From positions 1-64,000 of the forward strand of contig NZ_BMQA01000003.1 of the NCBI RefSeq assembly GCF_014647875.1: a stretch of DNA of 64,000 nucleotides, written 5' to 3'. Source of the stretch: Streptomyces brasiliensis. Its GTDB lineage: Bacteria > Actinomycetota > Actinomycetes > Streptomycetales > Streptomycetaceae. The translations under genes were made by a program, and so were the position numbers. The notes under the pieces were generated by a model, which was not told the DNA's origin, made no database searches, and saw only the letters and a list, made by a program, of their open reading frames with translations. This document shows, piece by piece, positions 29,960 through 37,529 of the stretch; position 1 is the stretch's first letter, and every line of letters starts with the position of its first letter.

Positions 29960-29973
29960 ACCGAATGTTCGGT
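29960..29973. promoter_or_regulatory. PaaR-type operator in the paaN/paaI divergent promoter region
   Basis: The dyad ACCGAATGTTCGGT lies 60 bases upstream of paaN and 24 bases before paaI, with outer flanks CTA on the left and CGGT on the right. It shares the ACCG and CGGT arms and spacing with the paaA operator at 24474. One site here could repress both divergent units. Confidence 0.7.
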
Positions 29974-29996
29974 CGGTACACAAGGTGGTATAAGTC

Positions 29997-30428
29997 ATGA
30001 CAGATGCAACGCCCGCCCTCGCGGATCCGACGGCGCGCATGTTCGCCGCCGACCAGGCTTCCCGTCTTCTCGGCATCGAACTGCTGGAGCACGGTGAAGG
30101 GACCGCGGTGCTCCGCATGACCGTGACGGAGTCGATGGTCAACGGTCACGGGACCGCTCACGGCGGATATCTGTTCCTCTTCGCCGACACCGCCTTCGCC
30201 TGTGCCTGCAACAGCCACGGCCCGGTCACGGTCGCCTCCGGAGCGGATGTCACGTTCGTGGCGCCCGCCCGTGAGGGAGACGTGCTGACGGCCACCGCTC
30301 GGGAGATCACCCGTTTCGGTCGCAGCGGCATCTACGACGTGAGCGTTGTACGCGGCGAGACGGTGATCGCGGAGTTCCGCGGCCGCAGCCGCAGTGTTCG
30401 GAGCAAGGAATTCGAGGAGCCGCAATGA
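29997..30428 (+). CDS. paaI: PaaI: hydroxyphenylacetyl-CoA thioesterase
   Basis: A 143-residue hotdog-fold thioesterase. The catalytic region NGHGTAHGGYLFLFADTAFA carries the family H-G-G-x(n)-D motif, followed by SGADVTFVAPAREGDVL. PaaI hydrolyses dead-end or stalled CoA thioesters in the phenylacetate pathway to free CoA. AAGGTGG precedes the ATG. The stop overlaps the paaK start (ATGA). Confidence 0.93.
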   Translation: MTDATPALADPTARMFAADQASRLLGIELLEHGEGTAVLRMTVTESMVNGHGTAHGGYLFLFADTAFACACNSHGPVTVASGADVTFVAPAREGDVLTATAREITRFGRSGIYDVSVVRGETVIAEFRGRSRSVRSKEFEEPQ

Positions 30429-31771
30429 CCAGCGAACCGACCGCACCGGTGGGCACCACGCTCCGCCACGGCGAACCCCTTCCGGCGGAGCTGCTGGACG
30501 ATGCCGAGCGGATGCCGCGCGAGGAGGTGGAAGCCCTCCAGCTGCGCCGCCTCCGCCGGACACTGCGGCACGCCTACGACAACGTCGAGCTGTACCGCAA
30601 GAAGTTCGACCAGGCCGGCGTGACGCCCGACGACTGCCGGACCCTGCAGGACCTGGCCCGGTTCCCCTTCACGACCAAGGCCGACCTGCGAGAGACGTAC
30701 CCCTTCGGCATGTTCGCCGTCCCCATGTCCGACGTACGGCGCATCCACGCCTCCAGCGGCACGACCGGTCGCCCGACGGTGGTCGGTTATACCGAGAAGG
30801 ACCTGTCGACCTGGGCGGACGTGGTCGCCCGCTCGATCCGTGCCGCCGGCGGCCGCCCCGGCCACAAGGTCCACATCTCCTACGGTTACGGTCTGTTCAC
30901 CGGAGGCCTCGGCGCCCACTACGGCGCCGAACGGGCCGGATGCACCGTGATCCCCGCGTCCGGCGGCATGACCGCCCGGCAGGTCCAGATCATCCAGGAC
31001 TTCCAGCCCGAGATCATCATGGTCACTCCCTCCTACATGCTGACCCTGCTCGACGAGTTCGAGCGACAGGGCGTGGACCCGCGCACCACGTCCTTGAAGG
31101 TGGGCATCTTCGGCGCCGAGCCGTGGACGGAGGCGATGCGCCGTGAGGTCGAGGAGCGCATGGGCATCCACGCCGTCGACATCTACGGGCTGTCCGAGGT
31201 GATGGGCCCCGGCGTAGCGCAGGAGTGCGTGGAGACCAAGGATGGCCTGCACGTGTGGGAGGACCACTTCCTCCCGGAGATCGTCGACCCGATCACGGAC
31301 GACGTCCTCGCCGACGGCGAGAGCGGTGAACTCGTCTTCACCTCGCTCACCAAGGAGGCGCTCCCGATCATCCGCTACCGCACCCGGGACCTGACCCGAC
31401 TGCTGCCCGGCACCGCCCGTCCCGGCTTCCGCCGCATCGAGAAGATCACCGGCCGCTGCGACGACATGATCATCCTGCGCGGGGTGAACGTCTTCCCGTC
31501 CCAGATCGAGGAGGTGGTCCTGCGCGTCCCCGGTGTCGCCCCGCACTTCCAGATCCAGCTGACCACACGGGGACGAATGGACCACATGACCATCAACGTG
31601 GAGGCCAGGCCGGGCACGGGACCGGAGCAGCGGGAGGCTGCCGCCCGCATGATCGCCAAGGGCGTGAAGGACGGCGTCGGCGTGACCGTGGAGGTGGTGA
31701 TCGTGGAGCCCGAGACCCTGGAGCGTTCCCTCGGCAAGCTCCGCCGGATCAAGGACCAGCGTGGGGCCTGA
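30425..31771 (+). CDS. paaK: PaaK: phenylacetate-CoA ligase
   Basis: A 448-residue AMP-forming ligase. It shows the phosphate loop HASSGTTGRPTVVGYTEKD, the second motif IYGLSEVMGPGVA, and the C-terminal hinge TGRCDDMIILRGVNVFPSQIE. It activates phenylacetate with ATP and CoA, generating the true pathway intermediate and inducer phenylacetyl-CoA. It is the middle gene of paaI-paaK-TetR. Confidence 0.95.
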   Translation: MTSEPTAPVGTTLRHGEPLPAELLDDAERMPREEVEALQLRRLRRTLRHAYDNVELYRKKFDQAGVTPDDCRTLQDLARFPFTTKADLRETYPFGMFAVPMSDVRRIHASSGTTGRPTVVGYTEKDLSTWADVVARSIRAAGGRPGHKVHISYGYGLFTGGLGAHYGAERAGCTVIPASGGMTARQVQIIQDFQPEIIMVTPSYMLTLLDEFERQGVDPRTTSLKVGIFGAEPWTEAMRREVEERMGIHAVDIYGLSEVMGPGVAQECVETKDGLHVWEDHFLPEIVDPITDDVLADGESGELVFTSLTKEALPIIRYRTRDLTRLLPGTARPGFRRIEKITGRCDDMIILRGVNVFPSQIEEVVLRVPGVAPHFQIQLTTRGRMDHMTINVEARPGTGPEQREAAARMIAKGVKDGVGVTVEVVIVEPETLERSLGKLRRIKDQRGA

Positions 31772-31796
31772 CCCGTTTCCTTGCGACAATGAACGG

Positions 31797-32456
31797 ATGA
31801 GCAACACGCCCATCGGCCGCCCCGCACGGCGCGCGGAGCGGCCCGCCTACGACCGTGACTCCCTCCTGGAAGTCGCGGTGGCGGTCTTCAACGAGCGCGG
31901 CTACGACGGCACCGGCATGGAGGATCTGGCCCGGCGCCTCGGCCTGAGCAAGTCCAGCATCTACCACCATGTCGCCGGCAAGGAGGAGTTGCTCCACCTC
32001 GCCGTCACCCGTGCTCTGGACGCGCTGTTCGCCGTACTGGACGAGGGCCCGGCACCGGACACGTCGGCAACGGTTCGGCTGCGGCACGTCGTACGGCGCA
32101 GCGTCGAGGTGCTGGCGGCCGAGCTGCCGTACGTCACCCTGCTGCTGCGGCTGCACGGCAACAGCGAAACCGAGAGGCAGGCCCTCGCGCGGCGGCGCGA
32201 GTTCGACCACCGAGTCGCCGACCTGGCCATACGCGCCGCGGCCGAGGGCGGCATACGCGACGACATTGATCCCCACCTCGCCAGCCGCCTGCTGTTCGGT
32301 ACCGTGAATTCCCTCATCGAGTGGTACAGACCCGACGGAAACCTCCCCGTGCCGACCCTGGCCGACTCCCTCACGGCCGTGCTGTTCGAGGGTCTGAGCC
32401 GTCAAGGAGCCGCCGGCGCCGACCCAGGACGTCCCTCCGGGCGAGTGCAGGACTGA
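31797..32456 (+). CDS. TetR-family regulator, probable PaaR
   Basis: A 219-residue regulator starting at ATG 31797 (an in-frame GTG at 31761 overlaps paaK). The N-terminal HTH is clear: LLEVAVAVFNERGYDGTGMEDLARRLGLSKSSIYHHVAGKEELL. The C-terminal effector domain contains the TetR_C-type LPYVTLLLRLHGNSETERQA. It sits 25 bases downstream of paaK in the same direction, and two matching dyads (24474, 29960) guard the paa promoters. It is therefore the likely phenylacetyl-CoA-responsive repressor. Confidence 0.86.
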   Translation: MSNTPIGRPARRAERPAYDRDSLLEVAVAVFNERGYDGTGMEDLARRLGLSKSSIYHHVAGKEELLHLAVTRALDALFAVLDEGPAPDTSATVRLRHVVRRSVEVLAAELPYVTLLLRLHGNSETERQALARRREFDHRVADLAIRAAAEGGIRDDIDPHLASRLLFGTVNSLIEWYRPDGNLPVPTLADSLTAVLFEGLSRQGAAGADPGRPSGRVQD

Positions 32457-32523
32457 GGACTCAGGATCCGAGCGGCGTCAGTCGTCTTCGGGACAGGACC
32501 GTTCACGGGCGTCACGACCCCGA

Positions 32524-32808
32524 TCAGCGCCTGGTCCGACATCGCGGCATGCACCGGACCTTGAGGCGATTGCGCTCACCCTGGGACCTGCCGCCGAACA
32601 CCGACACGATCAAGTCGTGCGCCTCGTCGTCCGGGTCGATCACCCCGCCCTCCTCGGGCACCCACAGCGGCACGCCGTAGTACACGAACAGCGGGAAGTC
32701 GTTGCCTAGTTGGGCGTCGTAGAAGGCCCGCGGCAGCTCGTCGATCACTACCGCGTGGAAGCCGCGCCCGGGGGCCGGGCGAGCCCGTGGGGCGCACGCC
32801 GGCGTCAA
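32524..32808 (-). pseudogene. Remnant of a serine (large) recombinase
   Basis: Residues about 17-85 of this 94-codon frame (FHAVVIDELPRAFYDAQLG, then VYYGVPLWVPEEGG, DPDDEAHDLIVSVFGGRSQGERNR) match the resolvase-domain core of Streptomyces serine recombinases, including the GER-N-R region. The N-terminal catalytic Ser region is missing. Just after KVR the homologous reading (VHAAMSDQA) continues only after a one-base shift. It is a broken integrase-like fragment and a scar of a past integrative element. Confidence 0.6.
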
Positions 32809-32849
32809 GGCACCCGTAGGCGGTCACCGACCGGTGGATCCGGCCTCAA

Positions 32850-32965
32850 AGCTTGAACACAAATTACACACATCCTCTCTTCATCCCGGCCCCGATGGTC
32901 TAGATTGACCGTGCTTCAGCTGTTCGGGCACGAGGCGACCAATAATGATCTATAGGTCCGGCGCT
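32850..32965 (+). promoter_or_regulatory. AT-rich leader region, candidate promoter of the EPS locus
   Basis: This is among the most AT-rich parts of the locus and is the last place before the sugar-transferase gene where promoter-like hexamers occur (TAGATT near 32902, TAATGA near 32942). It lies about 430 bases before the start codon, leaving room for a long leader that includes the tandem repeats. No pair of -35/-10 boxes can be fixed with confidence. Confidence 0.3.
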
Positions 32966-33170
32966 ACGGAAGACCAGCAGTCGCGTCCCCGGCGCCGGAC
33001 GTGGGGGTGATCAATTCTTGGAGCCCGAGAGGGGCCTTGGGTGCGGGGAGCATCCGGGGTTTCGACGGGTTCCCGCGCGTCTCGAGAGTCTGGCAGGCCA
33101 TGCGGGTCTGCTGCCGCAGGGCGGGTTGTTCAAGTAGCTCTGAAATAGCCGGGTTGTCATGCGCGGGGGG

Positions 33171-33353
33171 CGGGGGCCTCCCGGGGGGAAGAACAGCGCG
33201 GCGCGGGAGGCGGGGGCCTCCCGGGGGGAAGAACAGCGCGGCGCGGGAGGCGGGGGCCTCCCGGGGGGAAGAACAGCGCGGCGCGGGAGGCGGGGGCCTC
33301 CCGGGGGCGGAACAGTGCGGGGGGCGGGGGCCTCCCGGGGGGAGGAACAGTGT
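33171..33353 (+). repeat. Tandem 40-bp GC-rich repeat with hairpin potential
   Basis: Three exact 40-bp copies begin at 33171, 33211 and 33251 (unit starts CGGGGGCCTCCCGGGGGG and ends GCGCGGGAGG). They are followed by a shorter variant at 33291 and another at 33325. Across each junction CGGGAGGC can pair with GCCTCCCG around a GGGG loop. The purine tract GGGGGGAAGAAC inside each unit resembles a ribosome binding site. The array ends 40 bases before the start of the first EPS gene, so it lies in its mRNA leader. Confidence 0.85.
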
Positions 33354-33393
33354 TGGGCGAACACGTCGAACCACTGGGGACCTGGGGGGTTCT

Positions 33394-34872
33394 GTGCGGC
33401 AAGGGGGAATAGTCAGCCCGTTTCCGTCGGCGGGCGAGCGTCTGGCGAACGGGGCAATCAGCCGGCCCGCGATCGACTGGGAGCAGCGGTACCGCCGTAC
33501 CGTGATCACCAGCGATACCGTGGCCACCGCCTTCGTGGTGGCGGCGATCGGCAACTTCTTCGGGGCTCGGGACGCGGCCAACTGGCACGAGAAGTGGGGA
33601 ATTCTCGCATTCGGCACCGAGCTGCTGGTGCTGGGGGCGCTTGCGGTGAGCCGGTCGTGGGCTCCGGCCGTGCTCGGCCAGGGCGCCGAGGAATTCCGTC
33701 GGCTCGGACGTTCACTGTTCACGGCGACCGTCGTACTGGCGCTCGGCGGGATCGCCCTCACCTCGCGCAACATCAAGCTCTGGATCTTCGTCGCGATCCC
33801 CGCGACCGCGCTCATCACCATGACCGAGCGGTATCTGCTGCGCCTCTGGCTGCACAAACAGCGGAAGGAAGGACGGTGCCTGCGACCGGTACTCGCTGCC
33901 GGGAGCCTGGCCACCGTGCGCGACCTGATCACCCGAACCCGCAAGTTCCCGCACCTCGGCTGGCGGGTGGATGCGGTGTGCACGACGGACGGTCTCGGGG
34001 TCGACGGTGACCAACTCGACGGAGTGCCGGTCGTCGGCCGACTGGCGGACGTCGCCAACCACGTCCGCCGCGACGGCTACCGTGTCGTCGCGGTCACACC
34101 GGACCCGCACTGGTCACCGCACCGGCTGCAGCGGCTGGCTTGGAACCTCGAAGGCAGCGAGGCCGAGATGGTCGTTGCCCCCGTGCTGATGGAGGTGGCC
34201 GGACCGCGGCTGCACATCGACGCGGTGCTAGGGATCCCGCTGCTGCGGGTCAGCATGCCGACCTTCACCGGGGGCCGCCGGGCGGTCAAAGTGGTCGTCG
34301 ACCGGATGGGCGCAGCGATCCTGCTGATGCTGTTCGCGCCGCTGATGGTGTTCGTCGGGCTGCTCGTACTGGTGGACAGTCGGGGTGCGGCGTTCTACCG
34401 CCAGCGCAGGGTCGGCAAGGACGGCCGCGAGTTCACCATTCTCAAGTTCCGCACCATGGTCGCCGGGGCTGACAGGGCACGTGCCGAGCTGGCCGACCGC
34501 AACGAGGGCGCCGGCCTGCTGTTCAAGCTCCGTCGGGATCCGCGGGTGACCCGGGTGGGAGCAGTGCTGCGCCGGTACTCGATCGACGAGCTCCCGCAGC
34601 TTTTCAACGTGCTCACCGGATCGATGTCGCTCGTCGGTCCGCGGCCTCCGTTACCGGAGGAGTCCGCTGCGTACGGCCCGGACATCCGGCGGCGGCTGCT
34701 GGTCAAGCCCGGACTCACCGGCCTGTGGCAGATCAGCGGACGCAGCGACCTCTCGTGGGAGGAGGCGGTCCGGCTGGACCTGCGGTACGTGGAGGACTGG
34801 TCGCTCGCCCTGGACGCAGTGATCTTGTGGAAGACGCTGCGTGCGGTGCTCTACGGGCAGGGGGCCTACTGA
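33394..34872 (+). CDS. Initiating sugar transferase (polyprenyl-phosphate glycosylphosphotransferase, WcaJ/CpsE type)
   Basis: A 492-residue protein. Four predicted N-terminal membrane helices and a CoA-binding-like cytosolic segment precede a C-terminal phosphoglycosyltransferase domain. The latter has DRMGAAILLMLFAPLMVF, AAFYRQRRVGKDGREF, KFRTM, VGPRPPLPEE and KPGLTGLWQISGRS, the complete bacterial sugar transferase signature. It starts the repeat unit by moving a sugar-phosphate onto undecaprenyl phosphate. I chose the GTG at 33394 after CTGGGGGGTTCT; the upstream open frame through the repeats is not coding in character. Codon 420 is TTA (34651-34653), inside VGPRPPLPEE, making translation potentially bldA-dependent. 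Confidence 0.9.
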   Translation: MRQGGIVSPFPSAGERLANGAISRPAIDWEQRYRRTVITSDTVATAFVVAAIGNFFGARDAANWHEKWGILAFGTELLVLGALAVSRSWAPAVLGQGAEEFRRLGRSLFTATVVLALGGIALTSRNIKLWIFVAIPATALITMTERYLLRLWLHKQRKEGRCLRPVLAAGSLATVRDLITRTRKFPHLGWRVDAVCTTDGLGVDGDQLDGVPVVGRLADVANHVRRDGYRVVAVTPDPHWSPHRLQRLAWNLEGSEAEMVVAPVLMEVAGPRLHIDAVLGIPLLRVSMPTFTGGRRAVKVVVDRMGAAILLMLFAPLMVFVGLLVLVDSRGAAFYRQRRVGKDGREFTILKFRTMVAGADRARAELADRNEGAGLLFKLRRDPRVTRVGAVLRRYSIDELPQLFNVLTGSMSLVGPRPPLPEESAAYGPDIRRRLLVKPGLTGLWQISGRSDLSWEEAVRLDLRYVEDWSLALDAVILWKTLRAVLYGQGAY

Positions 34873-34945
34873 TGCGCGGGGGTCGTCGTCCGGCCGCCGC
34901 GCGGACCGCAGGCCGGGAGGGCCTGCCTGGGGGGAGGAACGGGTC

Positions 34946-36265
34946 ATGAGGGTCAGCGTTTTCGGGCTCGGCTACGTGGGCTGCGTGTCAGCCGCGTGCC
35001 TGGCCAGCATGGGTCACGAGGTCATCGGGGTGGACGTGAACCAGGTGAAGGTCGACCTGGTCAACGACGGCAAGGCCCCGGTGGTCGAGGAGCGTATCGG
35101 CGAGCTCATCGCCGAGGTCGTGCGGACCGGAGCGTTACGCGCTACCGGCGACGTCCGCGAGGCGATCATGGGCAGCGAGGTGTCGCTGGTCTGCGTGGGC
35201 ACGCCGTCGGAGCCCAACGGCAGCCTGTGCACCACGTACTTGGAGCGGGTCACCGAGCAGATCGGCGCCGCGCTGGCCGAGCGGGGTGGGCGGCACACCG
35301 TCGTGTTCCGCAGCACCATGCTGCCAGGCACCTGCCTGAACCTGCTGGTACCGATCCTGGAGAAGTACGTCGGCGGCACGGCCGGGGTGGACATCGGGGT
35401 CGCGGTCAACCCGGAGTTCCTGCGTGAGGGCACCAGTGTCAAGGACTTCTTCGACCCGCCCAAGACCGTCATCGGCGAGCTGGACACGGCGAGCGGCGAC
35501 GCGGTCGCGGCCCTGTACGACGGCCTGCCCGGCGAGGTGTTCCGGGTGCCGGTGCCGACGGCCGAGGCGATCAAATACGCCGACAACGCGTTCCACGGAC
35601 TCAAGATCGGCTTCGCGAACGAGCTGGGCGCCGTGTGCCAGGCGCTCGGGGTGGACTCCCACCAGGTCATGGACGTGTTCCTGGCCGACCGCAAGCTGAA
35701 CGTCAGCCCCGCCTATCTGCGGCCCGGCTTCGCCTTCGGTGGCTCCTGCCTCCCCAAGGACCTGCGCAGCCTGGTCCACGCGGCGCAGCGGGCCGACATC
35801 TCGGTGCCCATCCTCGCCCATGTGCTGCCCTCCAACGCCGACCATCTGCAACGGGCGGTGGAGATGGTGGAGCGCACCGGCAAGCGCCGGGTGGGCCTGT
35901 TCGGACTGTCCTTCAAGCCGGGCACCGACGACCTCCGGGAGAGCCCGCTCGTCGAACTGGCCGAGAGGCTCTTCGGCAAGGGGTACGACCTGCGGATCTA
36001 CGACGCCAATGTGAGCCTCTCGCGGCTGCTCGGCGCGAACCGCGAGTACATCGAGAACCGGCTGCCACACCTCGCGCAACTGCTCGCGGACTCCGTCGAG
36101 GAGGTCCTCGACCACGCCGAGGTGTGCCTGGTCGGGACCAAGGAGCCGACCGTGCTGTCGGCGCTCCCCCGGGGCGGCGACGGCCCGCTGATAGTCGATC
36201 TCATCCGCCTTCCCGACGCCGAGGCGCGCCGGGCCGAACCGGGGTACATGGGCCTTGCTTGGTGA
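34946..36265 (+). CDS. Nucleotide-sugar 6-dehydrogenase (AlgD/UDP-glucose dehydrogenase family)
   Basis: A 439-residue enzyme that makes nucleotide uronic acids by two-step NAD oxidation. N-terminal Rossmann motif VSVFGLGYVGCVSAACLA, then NPEFLREGTSVKDF, the catalytic cysteine in GGSCLPKD, and SFKPGTDDLRESP in the C-domain. The C-terminal EPGYMGLAW end recalls AlgD (GDP-mannose dehydrogenase) more than Ugd, but the sugar nucleotide cannot be settled by eye. GGGGGGAGGAAC precedes the ATG, like the purine tract in the upstream repeats. Leu-64 is encoded by TTA (35135-35137). It supplies the acidic sugar of this EPS. Confidence 0.9.
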   Translation: MRVSVFGLGYVGCVSAACLASMGHEVIGVDVNQVKVDLVNDGKAPVVEERIGELIAEVVRTGALRATGDVREAIMGSEVSLVCVGTPSEPNGSLCTTYLERVTEQIGAALAERGGRHTVVFRSTMLPGTCLNLLVPILEKYVGGTAGVDIGVAVNPEFLREGTSVKDFFDPPKTVIGELDTASGDAVAALYDGLPGEVFRVPVPTAEAIKYADNAFHGLKIGFANELGAVCQALGVDSHQVMDVFLADRKLNVSPAYLRPGFAFGGSCLPKDLRSLVHAAQRADISVPILAHVLPSNADHLQRAVEMVERTGKRRVGLFGLSFKPGTDDLRESPLVELAERLFGKGYDLRIYDANVSLSRLLGANREYIENRLPHLAQLLADSVEEVLDHAEVCLVGTKEPTVLSALPRGGDGPLIVDLIRLPDAEARRAEPGYMGLAW

Positions 36266-37529
36266 CACGACCAGTGGCGGACGGCCGGACCGGCGTGCGC
36301 TGATCCTGGTGGAGAACCTGTCGGTGCCATTCGACCGGCGGGTGTGGCAGGAGTGCACGACCCTGCGCGACGCCGGGTGGACGGTGCACGTCATCTGCCC
36401 CCAGGGCAGCAAACGGGACACCGAGCCGGAGGCCGAGATCGACGGGGTGCGCATCCACCGCTACCCGTTGCGCGCGGCCACCGGAGGTCCGGCCGGCTAT
36501 CTGCGGGAGTACGGATCGGCGCTGTGGCACACCCTGCGGCTGGCCCGGAAGGTCGGGCCGGTCGACGTGGTGCACGCCTGCAACCCGCCCGATCTGCTGT
36601 TCCTGCCGGCGCTGTGGCTGAAGCGGCGCGGCGCGCGGTTCGTCTTCGACCAGCACGACCTGGTTCCCGAGCTGTACCTGTCCCGGTTCGGCCGCGGCGA
36701 GGATCTGCTCTACCGCGGCGTGCGCGCACTGGAACGGATGACCTACCGGGCCGCCGACGTCGTGCTCGCCACGAACGAGAGCTACCGGGACACCGCGGTG
36801 CGCCGTGGCGGCCGGCGGCCGGAGGACGTCTTCGTGGTGCGCAGCGCACCGGACATCGACCGCTTCCACCCCGTACCGCCCGAGCCCGAGCTGAAGCGCG
36901 GCAAGCCCCATCTGCTGTGCTATCTCGGCGTCATGGGCCCGCAGGACGGCGTCGACTACGCGTTGCGGGCTCTTGCGAAGCTGCGCGACGAGGTCGGGCG
37001 GACCGACTGGCACGCGGTGTTCGTCGGCGGCGGCGACACCTTCGAGGCGATGGTGGAGCTGTCGCGGGAGCTGGGGCTCTCGGAGCAGGTGCAGTTCACC
37101 GGGCGCATCCCGGACGCCGACCTGGTGCGCTATCTGTCCACCGCGGACGTGTGCCTCTCCCCCGACCCGCACAATCCGCTCAACGACGTGTCGACCATGA
37201 ACAAGGTCCTGGAGTACATGGTGATGGGCCGGCCGCTCGTCTCCTTCGACCTCCGGGAGGCGCGCGTCTCCGCCGGTGACGCCGCCGTCTACGCGCCCGC
37301 CAACGACGAGGCCGAGTTCGCCAAGCTCATCGCGCTGCTGCTGGACGATCCGGAGAAGCGGGCCCTGATGGGCAAGATCGGCCAGGAGCGGATCAGCGGG
37401 CCGCTCTCCTGGCGCAACTCCCAGCGATCGCTGCTCGCCGCCTACGCCGCCGCCTGCGGTGACCGCGCTTCGGCAGTGGCGGGCGACCCGGACCGTGCAC
37501 AGGGCGGAGGCCGCACCGTTGAACGATGA
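36255..37529 (+). CDS. Glycosyltransferase family 4
   Basis: A 424-residue GT-B enzyme. The N-terminal acceptor domain contains LILVENLSVPFDRRVWQE and FDQHDLVPE. The C-terminal donor domain has LGVMGPQDGVDYALRAL and VSTMNKVLEYMVMGRPLVSFD, the E-x7-E type sugar-nucleotide binding region of GT4. The TTG start overlaps the dehydrogenase stop by 11 bases; no in-frame ATG precedes the first strand. It is probably the first or second transferase of the repeat unit. Sugar specificity unknown. Confidence 0.85.
   Translation: MLGDTTSGGRPDRRALILVENLSVPFDRRVWQECTTLRDAGWTVHVICPQGSKRDTEPEAEIDGVRIHRYPLRAATGGPAGYLREYGSALWHTLRLARKVGPVDVVHACNPPDLLFLPALWLKRRGARFVFDQHDLVPELYLSRFGRGEDLLYRGVRALERMTYRAADVVLATNESYRDTAVRRGGRRPEDVFVVRSAPDIDRFHPVPPEPELKRGKPHLLCYLGVMGPQDGVDYALRALAKLRDEVGRTDWHAVFVGGGDTFEAMVELSRELGLSEQVQFTGRIPDADLVRYLSTADVCLSPDPHNPLNDVSTMNKVLEYMVMGRPLVSFDLREARVSAGDAAVYAPANDEAEFAKLIALLLDDPEKRALMGKIGQERISGPLSWRNSQRSLLAAYAAACGDRASAVAGDPDRAQGGGRTVER

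Noticed and set aside
33171..33353. CRISPR array
   Set aside because: Units are contiguous 40-bp tandem repeats without unique spacers, and there are no cas genes.
33001..33393. Upstream extension of the sugar transferase through the tandem repeats
   Set aside because: The repeats translate to low-complexity Gly/Pro/Arg runs and the recognisable protein begins after 33394.
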